From the NCBI RefSeq assembly GCF_001687605.2, contig NZ_CP016539.2, positions 464,501 to 528,500 of the forward strand: a DNA stretch of 64,000 nt, in the 5' to 3' direction. The notes beneath the pieces are model-generated. The model saw nothing but the letters and a program-made list of their open reading frames with translations, had not been told where the DNA came from and did not search any database. Of the stretch, positions 52,008-60,064 are shown piece by piece. This DNA is from Planococcus plakortidis. GTDB taxonomy: Bacteria; Bacillota; Bacilli; Bacillales_A; Planococcaceae. A program made the translations under genes and the position numbers. Within the stretch, counting starts at the first letter, position 1, and each line of letters opens with the position of its first letter.

Positions 52008-52253
52008 ATGAACCCGAAAATCTTACAAGGCGTCTTGATTTTATTACTCAGCATATTGGCGATCGTCTTCCTGTTCATGGGCAGCATGGAAATCGCCGTA
52101 TTGTTCATGACGCTATTATTCGTCTTGACGAACACGTTCCGTTACAAGCAAATGAAAGAGCGCGGCATGGACCGTGAAGCGAAATGGATGAAAGGCATGG
52201 CGATCATGTTCGGCATTCTGTTCTTTGTCGTTCTTGGCACGATCTTCATCTAA
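52008..52253 (+). CDS. Small hydrophobic membrane protein
   Basis: This 81-residue protein has three hydrophobic stretches: GVLILLLSILAIVFLFMG (about residues 8-25), MEIAVLFMTLLFVLTNTF, and MAIMFGILFFVVLGTIFI at the C terminus, separated by a basic loop KQMKERGMDREAKWMK. It has an AGGAG binding site and its own terminators on both sides. No homologue or function is recognised; the downstream of yidC position may be incidental. Confidence 0.65.
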   Translation: MNPKILQGVLILLLSILAIVFLFMGSMEIAVLFMTLLFVLTNTFRYKQMKERGMDREAKWMKGMAIMFGILFFVVLGTIFI

Positions 52254-52257
52254 TGAA

Positions 52258-52289
52258 AAACAGCACAGGCTAATTTGCCTGTGCTGTTT
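52258..52289 (+). terminator. Rho-independent terminator
   Basis: Arms AAACAGCACAGGC and GCCTGTGCTGTTT around TAATTT with A and T runs; it overlaps the end of a possible small gene on the minus strand. Confidence 0.88.
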
Positions 52290-52383
52290 CTGTATGGTGG
52301 TGTTTATCTTTTTTGCGTTCTTCAAGAAGAAAGTCCAACTGACTCATGAGGGTCAGCAGGTCATGCTTTGATATCTCTTTCAA
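52270..52383 (-). CDS. Possible 37-residue small protein (TTG start)
   Basis: A minus-strand frame starts with TTG at 52383 after GGGAG, and stops at 52270-52272. The product MKEISKHDLLTLMSQLDFL then LEERKKDKHHHTETAQAN reads as a charged amphipathic helix with a basic, histidine-rich tail. Its stop lies inside the hairpin at 52258-52289. The TTG start and lack of recognised homology keep confidence low, but a GC-rich palindrome upstream supports a regulated unit. Confidence 0.4.
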   Translation of the reverse strand: MKEISKHDLLTLMSQLDFLLEERKKDKHHHTETAQAN

Positions 52384-52395
52384 AATTCCCAGCTC

Positions 52396-52441
52396 CCTTA
52401 ACAGTTATGCCATATTATTCGCGGCCGCGAATTCCGTTAAG
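52396..52441. promoter_or_regulatory. Nested GC-rich palindrome
   Basis: The perfect 16-bp palindrome ATTCGCGGCCGCGAAT (52417-52432) sits inside a larger dyad CCTTAAC (52396-52402) / GTTAAGG (52435-52441). It could be an operator upstream of the small minus-strand frame or a structure downstream of the MFS gene. Confidence 0.5.
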
Positions 52442-52471
52442 GGGGTCGGAACATTATTTTTCAATATTTTT

Positions 52472-53623
52472 TTAATACGCGAATCGTTTGCGCGTCAACA
52501 GCACGAGCACGACGGCTGGGAACGAAGACGCTGCCATCCCGAGGAATGAATAGCCCGGAGCGATTTCGTATAGATAGCCACCGATAAATGTCAGCAATGC
52601 GACACTCAAGCTCATGCCGAGTGCAGCGTACATGCCTTGTGCCGCCGGAATATTGAGTGGATCGAGCTTTTTGAAGATATAGCGGATAAAGGCAAAATGC
52701 GCGACGCCGAAAGACAAAGCGTGAAGCGTCTGCGCCAAGATGAACACCCACACCGACGGGAACAGGAAAATCAGAATCCAGCGAACGGTCGAACCGATGC
52801 CTGCGAGCAGGAACATCGAGGACACCGACCATTTCTCGAACAATGTATCGGCTTTGACGAAAAAGACGATTTCAAAGATCACGGCGACATTCAAGATCAA
52901 GCCGATATAGAAGCTGTTGACGCCGATATCCTGCAAGTAGATGAAGCCGTAATTATAATACGCCGCATGCGCTCCCTGAAGCAGGATGGACACGACGAGA
53001 ACGGTTATAAACCCTTTCGATTTCAGCAGTTCTGCCGTGGCGCTCGGCCCTTTCTTTGTTCTCGGTGCCGGCCTCGATTGCAGCGGCACTGGGGACGCAA
53101 GCGATTGGGTGATGGCCATGAACAGCAAGCCGAGAAGCATGATCCACAAAATCGCATTTTCCTGCCAGATGGCGGTCGCTGCCCCGACAATCAATAAAGC
53201 GATTGTATAGCCGAGCGACCCGTAAGAACGGCTTTTGCCGTAATGGATGCGATCGGTCTGCATCAAGACGGTCGCCCCGCTCTCCATCGCCGGCAACAGG
53301 TTCGGGTAGATAAAGCTGAAGGCGAATGTGATGATGAACAGTAAGGTATAGGAATTGGCTGGAATGTAGAGTGCCATGGCCGCAAACGAAGCGATGGCCA
53401 AAATCTGCATCAAGCGCCCAAGCGAGAACAGCCGCGTCAGCAACGGGAAGAAAAACAAAGTCGACAGCGAGCGAGCGACCATGCCAGCCCCCATGATGAC
53501 ACTGGCTGCCGATACGCTCAATCCTTTTTCATTGGTCAGCCAGCCGGTCCAGTAAGGCAAAAAGACGCCCCAGGTAAAGAAAAACGCAAAAAAGTTCAAG
53601 GAAAGCCATTTTTGATTGTTCAT
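52472..53623 (-). CDS. MFS transporter, HcaT/PPP-like nucleoside-sugar family
   Basis: This 383-residue major facilitator starts MNNQKWLSLNFFAFFFTWGVFLPYW, the pattern of the phenylpropionate/lactose-like MFS group (HcaT, YwbF). Twelve helices are visible with a cytoplasmic loop of RPAPRTKKGPSA between halves. A longer reading frame to 53782 adds residues without a binding site; GTGGAGATTTATTC precedes the ATG at 53623. The substrate is unknown. Gene order does not reveal it: neighbours are a small hydrophobic protein and a carboxypeptidase. Confidence 0.8.
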   Translation of the reverse strand: MNNQKWLSLNFFAFFFTWGVFLPYWTGWLTNEKGLSVSAASVIMGAGMVARSLSTLFFFPLLTRLFSLGRLMQILAIASFAAMALYIPANSYTLLFIITFAFSFIYPNLLPAMESGATVLMQTDRIHYGKSRSYGSLGYTIALLIVGAATAIWQENAILWIMLLGLLFMAITQSLASPVPLQSRPAPRTKKGPSATAELLKSKGFITVLVVSILLQGAHAAYYNYGFIYLQDIGVNSFYIGLILNVAVIFEIVFFVKADTLFEKWSVSSMFLLAGIGSTVRWILIFLFPSVWVFILAQTLHALSFGVAHFAFIRYIFKKLDPLNIPAAQGMYAALGMSLSVALLTFIGGYLYEIAPGYSFLGMAASSFPAVVLVLLTRKRFAY

Positions 53624-53747
53624 GAATAAATCTCCACTCTTTTCCAAAAGTCTGATTAAAGTATACCGAAATATTTTCACGCCGGGGGAATTTCCCGAAA
53701 GAAAATGATAGAATGGAAAAGGAATTGACAGGAAAGTTGGCCAGCCC

Positions 53748-54614
53748 GTGAAAACGACAAAAAAGAAACGTGAATTCGACAAGAAATTTTATATAAAATG
53801 GATGGTGATCGCAATGACAGCAATCTGGGCAGCTATTGCCGCAGTCTGGCTCTCGATGCATAATTGGGATACTGAAGAAAGCATGAAAGCATTGGCGAGA
53901 GCCTTTACCGAACAATCGGCAGAAAGCGGGCAACAACCCCCTGCGGAGGAGGAACCGGCAGTGAAAGAAGAACAAGCAGCGGCAGAAAAAAACGACCAGC
54001 CTGAAAAGCAAGCGGAAGAACAGCCGAAAGAAGAAACGCCTGCACCGGCACCGAAAGACGCCACCGTCTATCCGGAGATCGATCAATTACCGGCAGAACC
54101 GACTATCGTGAACGGCATCCTGCTGGCGAATAAGCAGCACCCGCTGCCTGCAAGCTACGCACCAGGCGAGAACGCGAAAGCCCGTGCCGCATTCGATTCG
54201 ATGGCACAAGCAGCTGCCAAAGACGGCCTGCAATTGGTCGCCTTCAGCACATACCGCGGATTCGACCGCCAAAAGCAATTATACGAAGGCTATGTCGCCA
54301 AAGATGGCCAGGCAGCAGCCGACCGTTACAGCGCACGCCCTGGTTTCTCTGAACACCAGACCGGTCTCGCGTTTGACATCGGCGAAGCCGGCCAGGAGCA
54401 GCATTGGGCATCCTCTTCCTTCGGCGATACGGCAGGGGGGAAATGGGTGAAGGAAAACGCGCATAATTACGGCTTCATCCTGCGCTACCCGCAAGGAAAA
54501 GAACAAATCACAGGGTATATGCATGAATCCTGGCATTTCCGCTACGTTGGAAAAGAAGTGGCCACTGCGATCTACAACCAGAACATCACCTTGGAAGAAT
54601 ATTTGGGAATTTAA
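53748..54614 (+). CDS. D-alanyl-D-alanine carboxypeptidase, VanY/M15B type
   Basis: This 288-residue zinc peptidase trims D-Ala from peptidoglycan stem peptides on the outside of the membrane. A basic N terminus and one hydrophobic helix (residues 18-38) anchor it, then an alanine/glutamate/lysine-rich linker (about 45-105) that is disordered, then the catalytic domain. The M15B metal motif is SEHQTGLAFDIG with H and D, and ESWHFRYVG near the C terminus supplies the second Zn histidine. It starts with GTG 53748. Such linker-bearing members are common in Bacillales spore and cell wall maintenance. Confidence 0.88.
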   Translation: MKTTKKKREFDKKFYIKWMVIAMTAIWAAIAAVWLSMHNWDTEESMKALARAFTEQSAESGQQPPAEEEPAVKEEQAAAEKNDQPEKQAEEQPKEETPAPAPKDATVYPEIDQLPAEPTIVNGILLANKQHPLPASYAPGENAKARAAFDSMAQAAAKDGLQLVAFSTYRGFDRQKQLYEGYVAKDGQAAADRYSARPGFSEHQTGLAFDIGEAGQEQHWASSSFGDTAGGKWVKENAHNYGFILRYPQGKEQITGYMHESWHFRYVGKEVATAIYNQNITLEEYLGI

Positions 54615-54633
54615 ATGACAAGCGAATAAATGG

Positions 54634-54674
54634 AACCGGCTGTTTTCCTGAAAAGGGGAAGCGGCCGGTTTTTT
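54634..54674 (+). terminator. Rho-independent terminator
   Basis: Arms AACCGGC and GCCGGTT with an inner TTCC/GGGGAA stem and a T run. Confidence 0.78.
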
Positions 54675-54697
54675 GTTGGATATTATTTATGAGGAAA

Positions 54698-54950
54698 TGT
54701 CACTGTTAGATGTCTTCATCCGCTGGTATCGTCGCTTAGCTGGACTCGATAGTGAGATGAATCAGCCAATGATTGTTTCATCGCGATATAGTCGCCTCCC
54801 GCCATAAGCCAAGAAGGGCACTTGTCTTATGGCTTCGGCTCGACCGTGTCCGCGGTTCGGCTTTTAGATTTCATCGGATGTTGCGTGCGAAGGCGTATCA
54901 CTGTTGATTGACTTCATCCGCTAGTGGGGACGCTTAGCTAGACTTGATAA
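54698..54950. repeat. Direct repeat pair of 55 bp flanking hairpins
   Basis: A 55-bp sequence at 54698-54752 recurs at 54896-54950, about three quarters identical by eye; both contain CTTCATCCGCT and GCTTAGCT. Between them lie short dyads such as GCCATAAG / CTTATGGC and CTCGACCG / CGCGGTTCGG. No gene is credible in this stretch. Confidence 0.6.
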
Positions 54951-55059
54951 TTGCAGAGAAATTCCACGCGTTGTTCAATTTGAATTTACGAAGATGGTTA
55001 AAGTTTTTCATGCTTACTTCAGTGTATGATGAATTTCATTTCCTCTCTAAAACTAGAGA

Positions 55060-55256
55060 TGAAGCGGAAGGGAGGCGACGCCTGGGGGACTGCGCGGGCT
55101 GGCGAGACAAATGTGCTGCGCCCTTTGCAGCACATTGGCGGGTCACCCGCCCATCTCTCGGGCAGCTGAAAGCGCGACGTCCTGTCGCATCAGCTGCATG
55201 ACTCGCATCCTGCGAGCCCCAAGCGGCCTCCCTGGAGCGTAATCTCCACCTCCATA
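55060..55256. repeat. Element C: GC-rich hairpin repeat
   Basis: GCGGAAGGGAGGC on the left is mirrored by GCGGCCTCCC on the right, enclosing several short dyads (CGGGTCACCCGCCC, GTGCTGC/GCAGCAC). The internal CCTGGGGGACTGCGCGGG resembles the CCTGTGGGACTAGCGGG core of elements A and B. This is a recurrent class of intergenic repeat in Bacillales. Short frames here translate to arginine-rich junk. Confidence 0.6.
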
Positions 55257-55312
55257 CATTTTCTCTATTATTTTCCGATGAAAAGAATCCACCATATAAG
55301 CAATTCACCAAA

Positions 55313-55347
55313 CAAAAAAAAAACGCCCTTCCAAATGGAAAAGGCGT
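55313..55347 (-). terminator. Rho-independent terminator of cls
   Basis: On the minus strand AACGCC-TTTTCC and GGAA-GGGCGTT around ATT followed by ten T. Confidence 0.88.
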
Positions 55348-55359
55348 TCACTGGTTTGA

Positions 55360-56823
55360 TTACAGAATCGGTGCCAACAGGCGGGCGATGGATTCTTTTG
55401 TCTTGATCATGCGGGTTCTTGCCATGTACATCTCATACGTCAGTTCCGACGATAATTCCGTATCCTGCCTGAACATATCCGCAAGCTCCATCGACACCTT
55501 GTCATCGTAAATGAAGGCATTCACTTCGAAGTTCAGCTTGAAGCTGCGGACATCGATATTCGCTGTCCCGACAGTCGATGCTTCATCATCGATGACGATC
55601 ATTTTCGTATGGAGGAAGCCATTGTCGTAAATGAACACACGAGCCCCTGCCCGCAGCATCTGCCCGGCATATGAATACGTCGCCCAGTAGACAAACGGGT
55701 GGTCCGGCTTGTTCGGGATCATGATGCGCACGTCGATTCCGGACAAAGCCGCAATTCGCAAGGCGTCATAGAAACTGGCATCCGGAATGAAATACGGGGT
55801 CTGGATGTAAATATATTCACGCGCCAAATGGATCAGCTTCAAATAGCCGTCCTTGATCTGTTCCCATTCCTCGTCAGGGCCGCTCGAGACAATCTGCATC
55901 GAAGTCGAGCCGTCTTCAGGTTGTGGTGGGAAATACGCTTCGTCGTATTCAATGTCATGGCGCGCGGACGCCTGGTTCCAGTCGAGGATGAAACGGGTCT
56001 GGAGCGGATACAGGGCATTGCCTTCCATCCGGAGATGGGTATCGCGCCAATAGCCGAAGCGGCGGTTGAGCCCGAGGTATTCCTCCCCGACATTGAAGCC
56101 GCCAATATAGCCGACCTTGCCGTCGATGACGACGATTTTGCGGTGATTCCGGTAGTTCAACCGGGGATTGATGATCGGCATGATGGAAGGGAAGAAGGTT
56201 TCCACTTCGCCGCCGGCTGCCGAGAATTCCTTGAAATGGCGTTTGCTCAAGCTGCGGGAGCCCATATCGTCATAAAGCAACCGTACTTTCACGCCTTCTT
56301 TCGCTTTGGCGAGCAAAGCTTCCATAATGCGATTGCCGAGCTGGTCCAAGCGGAAAATATAATATTGGATATGGATATGGTCTTTTGCCTGTTCGATATC
56401 GCGGATCAAGGCATCGAACTTTTCACGGCCGTCATTGAAGATCTTTACATGGTTATTCTGTGTCAGTAAGGCGCCATTATTGCGTAAATGCAAGTAAATC
56501 AAGTTGCTGTAATCTTTCGTGCTGACATCCTGGAAAGGGAAGGTGCCGTCATGGATTTCATTCATTTGATGGGCGATCAAGCTTTCGATCCCGATCCGTT
56601 TGCGGCCTTCCTCCCATTTGAAGAGTTTTTTCTGGCGCAGCTTACGGCCGAGCAAGAGGTAGATGAAGAATCCGGCGATGGGAACGAAGAACAACACCAA
56701 TAGCCATGCCCAGGTGGAGGAAGCATCCCGGCGTTCCAGAAACACCAGCGCCGCTGCCAGGAAAATATTCAGGATGAAGGTTGCAGCAGTCAACACAGAG
56801 ATGATGGTGACGGTCATGGCCAT
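55360..56823 (-). CDS. cls: Cardiolipin synthase
   Basis: This 487-residue membrane enzyme condenses two phosphatidylglycerols into cardiolipin. Two N-terminal hydrophobic helices (about residues 5-60) are followed by two phospholipase D domains with HKD motifs: HRKIVVIDGKVGYIGG (near 232) and HTKMIVIDDEASTVG (near 408). The length fits Bacillus ClsA/YwiE/YwjE types. Its start codon has AAAGGAGCATGGCC. It stands alone, closed by a strong terminator, divergent from nothing immediate, and separated from the neighbours by 150 bp on the 5' side. Confidence 0.95.
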   Translation of the reverse strand: MAMTVTIISVLTAATFILNIFLAAALVFLERRDASSTWAWLLVLFFVPIAGFFIYLLLGRKLRQKKLFKWEEGRKRIGIESLIAHQMNEIHDGTFPFQDVSTKDYSNLIYLHLRNNGALLTQNNHVKIFNDGREKFDALIRDIEQAKDHIHIQYYIFRLDQLGNRIMEALLAKAKEGVKVRLLYDDMGSRSLSKRHFKEFSAAGGEVETFFPSIMPIINPRLNYRNHRKIVVIDGKVGYIGGFNVGEEYLGLNRRFGYWRDTHLRMEGNALYPLQTRFILDWNQASARHDIEYDEAYFPPQPEDGSTSMQIVSSGPDEEWEQIKDGYLKLIHLAREYIYIQTPYFIPDASFYDALRIAALSGIDVRIMIPNKPDHPFVYWATYSYAGQMLRAGARVFIYDNGFLHTKMIVIDDEASTVGTANIDVRSFKLNFEVNAFIYDDKVSMELADMFRQDTELSSELTYEMYMARTRMIKTKESIARLLAPIL

Positions 56824-56963
56824 GCTCCTTTTAAGGTAATTAGTATAGTTGCTTCTAGTATAGACCAGTTGTGTAATCGAAAGAAAGGAAGAGCTGGATG
56901 GAGATTATATCCTTTTGACATGTTTTATTGTAATTAACTGTCTCTTAACTTTATGGGCGACTA

Positions 56964-56999
56964 AAAAAACTGCACTCTGCAAAGGAGAGTGCAGTTTTA
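56964..56999 (-). terminator. Rho-independent terminator
   Basis: AAAACTGCACTCT and AGAGTGCAGTTTT around GCAAAGG; it ends the phytoene/squalene-synthase-type gene. Confidence 0.88.
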
Positions 57000-57000
57000 T

Positions 57001-57831
57001 TTAGCTGAGGCGTTCTTCTTCTTTTAATTGTTCGACAATGCCTTCAACTTCCTGGCGGCTCATTTTTTCCTTGCCGGACTTGAGCGCCTTTAAGGTGCTA
57101 TGGGCTAATGCAAGCGGCACTTTGCAGAACATGAGAATGCGCTTGTTCTTAATGGATTTTACGTATTGGTCGGCTTCCGCCAGGTTTTCACGCGCATAGC
57201 TGAACATATCGTCGCGCGTCCAGCCATCCGGCACGAATGTGACACCGCGTTCATAATCTTCGTCGTAATTGCGCAGCATGTTGACGGCTTGCAAACCACG
57301 GCCGAACCCGATGGCGAGCTTTGTATCGGTTTCGGTGCCATCATGCCATCTCCAAAGGTCGGAAAGCATGACACCGACAAGCCCGGCAACATAATAGGTG
57401 TAATCGTCCAAGTCTTCGCGCGTGTGGATGACCCAATCCTTTTCGACCCATTTGGCCATTCCGCCAGCCATGATGGCCGTTGATTCGAGCACTTTTCCGC
57501 GGATTTCAGGCGGGCACACTTCAACCCAATCCGGGAGCCTCATCGTCACGGATGGCAAATAATCCGCATAAGGGGCGACAAGAGCTGCGTATTCGGTTTC
57601 GTCCATATTCGTTTCGAGCATATGTTGGATGGAGCGCAGAAGAGACGCTTTCACTTCAGCTGGAAGCTCGGGATGATCCTCGATTTCATCGATTGCGCGC
57701 ATGCACAAATAGGCGGAGCCGACGGTTTTTTTCAGGATGGGATCCAAAAAGCTGATCGGAATGAAAAAGGTCCGGCTCGTTTGTTTCAGCATCGCGAGTG
57801 ATTCTTTTTGCAGATTGGCGACTTTGCTCAT
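57001..57831 (-). CDS. Squalene/phytoene synthase family protein
   Basis: This 276-residue prenyl transferase joins two isoprenyl diphosphates head to head, giving a C30 squalene- or dehydrosqualene-type product. The first aspartate-rich motif is present as RAIDEIEDHPEL and the second as VNMLRNYDEDYERG, though both are less canonical than in CrtM or HpnD. The segment TSRTFFIPISFLDPILKK is the entry helix. No other carotenoid or hopanoid genes are nearby, so it may feed membrane isoprenoids from an FPP pool made elsewhere. AAGGAGGACTGAAG precedes the ATG at 57831. Confidence 0.8.
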   Translation of the reverse strand: MSKVANLQKESLAMLKQTSRTFFIPISFLDPILKKTVGSAYLCMRAIDEIEDHPELPAEVKASLLRSIQHMLETNMDETEYAALVAPYADYLPSVTMRLPDWVEVCPPEIRGKVLESTAIMAGGMAKWVEKDWVIHTREDLDDYTYYVAGLVGVMLSDLWRWHDGTETDTKLAIGFGRGLQAVNMLRNYDEDYERGVTFVPDGWTRDDMFSYARENLAEADQYVKSIKNKRILMFCKVPLALAHSTLKALKSGKEKMSRQEVEGIVEQLKEEERLS

Positions 57832-57951
57832 CTTCAGTCCTCCTTTTTATAGGTTTTGAGCGTGCTTATGTACAAGGGATTCGTAAATGTCTTCCTTCTA
57901 AATATAAACGAAATGGCTGAAAAAACAAATGATTACCTATAAAGCCAAAAG

Positions 57952-57986
57952 AAAACCCTTTGGGAGAAACGAGTTCTCCAAAGGGT
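57952..57986 (-). terminator. Rho-independent terminator of the SPP-like gene
   Basis: On the minus strand ACCCTTTGG and CCAAAGGGT arms around GAGAAC...CTCC with a TTTTC tail; the hairpin touches the stop codon. Confidence 0.7.
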
Positions 57987-58706
57987 TCAGTCTACATGGA
58001 AATGGTTCCACGCCTCATAAATTCCGCCAGCACAATGGCGATTCGCCCGGAAAATGAGCGGGTGTTCTTCATGGGTCTTGAGTTCGGGCTGGGCGTTTCC
58101 AACGATGACGGAAGGAAAACCGAGCGTCAGCATTTCCAGGTCATTTCCGGAATCACCCGCCACCAAAAGTTTAGCATCGGACAGGCCGTGCCGTTCCAAC
58201 AGATAACGGAGCGCCTGGCCTTTCCCGCTTGCGGGAGGCAGGATATCCAAATCCTTGCCTCCGCTGAAGATCAGCTTATGGGGCACATTTTCTGCTTCGA
58301 GCAGATTGCGGAACTGCTCGACCGCCTGTGTATCCGTGACATGGTAGGAGCGTCGGCTTATCACAGGCAAGTCCTGTGGTGTCAAGCCGCTGATTTCTCT
58401 TGCGAGCGCTTCGACTTGCCCAGGCGCCCACTCGTCCATCAAATGGGCTTCCCATTGTGCATCTTTCCGAAAATCGGGGCCTGTATAGATTTCAGTCCCG
58501 ACATCGGTGACAAGCGCTTCCGGGACCGGGAGCGCTTCATCTGCAATCAGCTGCCGTGCGGATGCGAGATGACGGCCGGTAATATAGATCAAGCCGACTT
58601 CATAAGGCTGCCGCTCATAAAAATCCAGCAGTTCCTGCAGCCCTGCTCTATCACCGACTAAGGTTCCGTCCAGGTCGGTCGCTAACAAGTGTGTTGCTCC
58701 GTTCAC
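57987..58706 (-). CDS. Sucrose-6-phosphate phosphatase-like HAD hydrolase
   Basis: This 239-residue HAD-superfamily protein is closest to plant/cyanobacterial sucrose-phosphate phosphatases. The nucleophile motif LLATDLDGTLVGD is at residues 7-19 and the metal loop LLVAGDSGNDLEML near 190 contains the GDSGND signature of that subgroup. It begins at GTG 58706 after GAGGTG and its first 56 bp overlap the end of the synthase-like gene in another frame, so the two are translationally coupled. It would release sucrose from sucrose-6-phosphate. Confidence 0.78.
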   Translation of the reverse strand: MNGATHLLATDLDGTLVGDRAGLQELLDFYERQPYEVGLIYITGRHLASARQLIADEALPVPEALVTDVGTEIYTGPDFRKDAQWEAHLMDEWAPGQVEALAREISGLTPQDLPVISRRSYHVTDTQAVEQFRNLLEAENVPHKLIFSGGKDLDILPPASGKGQALRYLLERHGLSDAKLLVAGDSGNDLEMLTLGFPSVIVGNAQPELKTHEEHPLIFRANRHCAGGIYEAWNHFHVD

Positions 58707-59913
58707 GGATGATCACCTCATACAAAGTATTTATTTTTTTTGAAATGCTGTCCCAATTGAAATCTTTCCGTGCAATGCGCACCGCTTGGCGGCTAAGGCG
58801 TTCCACCAGAAGCGAGTTAACGGACAGCACTTCCATGGCAATCGCCAAATCGATCTCATTCTGTGCTTCGACAAGTAAACCACTGACGCCGTCCTCGACG
58901 ACGTTTTTCAAGCCGCCTACTTTCGAAGCGATGACCGGGCTGCCGCATGCCTGGGCTTCAGCGGCCACCATGCCGAAGGATTCGTAGAAGCTCGGGACGA
59001 TGGTGGCGGTAGCTGAATTGAACAGCAACGCCAATTGTTCCTGGTTTTTCGGGCCGACGAAACGGACATAATGTTCGATGCCGCTTACCGCTTTGCGCAA
59101 TTCCGGATCTTTCGGCAAGCCTGTTTCTGTATCGATGGCATCCGGTTCACCGCCGGCAATCACCAATTCAGGCGTGTAGCGGCTGCCGCTTTTTTCTGTC
59201 AGGAGCTTGAAGGCTTTCAATAAAGTGAAGATGCCTTTCGTTGCCTCCAGGCGGCCAGCAAAAACGAAGAGGGGATCCTGGTAGCCGAATTTCTTCCGGA
59301 TATGGTGCCGGCTACCGCGGACACGGAACGCCTCGTCAACGCCGATAGGGATCACCGAGATGGGAGAAGCCGCGGAAACGTTCTCTTTGATCACTTGCTT
59401 TTCCGTATTGGTCGTCGCCAGGATATGGTCGCTATGGGCGAGGATGGTTTCTTCCGCTTTTTCGCGGCGGGCATCATGCGTGCCGGTCGCTTCTTCCTTT
59501 GCCCATCCGAGCGAATGGGACGTATGGATATAAGGGAGGCCGAACTCCTCTTTGAGTTTCTTGCCGATCAATCCTGAAAGCCAGTAATGGGTATGGACAA
59601 TATCGTAATTCGATAGCGGCAATAAGCGCTTCATTTCTTCATAAAATGCCGGGAGCATGGAATACATTTCGTTTTTTGAAACGAATCCTTTATAGCCGGC
59701 TTCTACACGGATCACACGGCAGTGTTCGCCGAAATGTTCGATTTGGGGCGCGTTTTCATCGCACCAGTGGGTCACGACATCCACCTGCCACCCTCTGTCT
59801 TCAAGAGCGAGTGCCAGTTGCTTGACGTAATTGTTTTGGCCGCCTGCTTGTTTTCCGCCGAGCTTTGCCAAAGGATCGCCATGGTCTGATACAAAAAGCA
59901 CTTGTTTGGTCAT
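58651..59913 (-). CDS. Sucrose-phosphate-synthase-like glycosyltransferase (GT4)
   Basis: This 420-residue GT-B enzyme has the N-terminal SDHGDPLAKLGGKQAGGQNNY motif split around residues 9-29 that marks sucrose-phosphate synthase and related GT4 enzymes, then HTHYWLSG and HTSHSLGWAKEE. The C-terminal domain shows FAGRLEATKGIFTLLKAF and the nucleotide site FYESFGMVAAEAQACGSPVIA with the ExxxxxxxE pair. With the following phosphatase it forms a minimal sucrose (or mannosylfructose-type) pathway. Its start codon is preceded by CGGAGATGAACGACA. Sucrose as osmolyte is inferred. Confidence 0.78.
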   Translation of the reverse strand: MTKQVLFVSDHGDPLAKLGGKQAGGQNNYVKQLALALEDRGWQVDVVTHWCDENAPQIEHFGEHCRVIRVEAGYKGFVSKNEMYSMLPAFYEEMKRLLPLSNYDIVHTHYWLSGLIGKKLKEEFGLPYIHTSHSLGWAKEEATGTHDARREKAEETILAHSDHILATTNTEKQVIKENVSAASPISVIPIGVDEAFRVRGSRHHIRKKFGYQDPLFVFAGRLEATKGIFTLLKAFKLLTEKSGSRYTPELVIAGGEPDAIDTETGLPKDPELRKAVSGIEHYVRFVGPKNQEQLALLFNSATATIVPSFYESFGMVAAEAQACGSPVIASKVGGLKNVVEDGVSGLLVEAQNEIDLAIAMEVLSVNSLLVERLSRQAVRIARKDFNWDSISKKINTLYEVIIRERSNTLVSDRPGRNLSR

Positions 59914-60034
59914 TGTCGTTCATCTCCGTTCGTTATTCCCTCCCTCATAGAGCCGGGAGTGCATATTATATATACCCAAATTCAGGGAATGCTAAACAGG
60001 ATTTCTGAAAAGTTCCAAAATTTTTGGCGGTATT

Positions 60035-60064
60035 AAAAAAGAGCGCTTATAGAAGCGCTCTTTC
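60035..60064 (-). terminator. Rho-independent terminator, copy 1 flanking element B
   Basis: GAGCGCTT and AAGCGCTC around ATAG with A and T runs. It is repeated on the far side of element B at 60373-60400. Confidence 0.9.

Noticed and set aside
54944-55311. Open frames over element C (85 and 91 codons)
   Set aside because: They translate to arginine/cysteine-rich sequence, overlap each other on both strands and sit in the repeat.
54600-55360. CRISPR array
   Set aside because: Repeats are only two, degenerate and 200 bp apart with hairpins between; no spacer periodicity and no cas genes.
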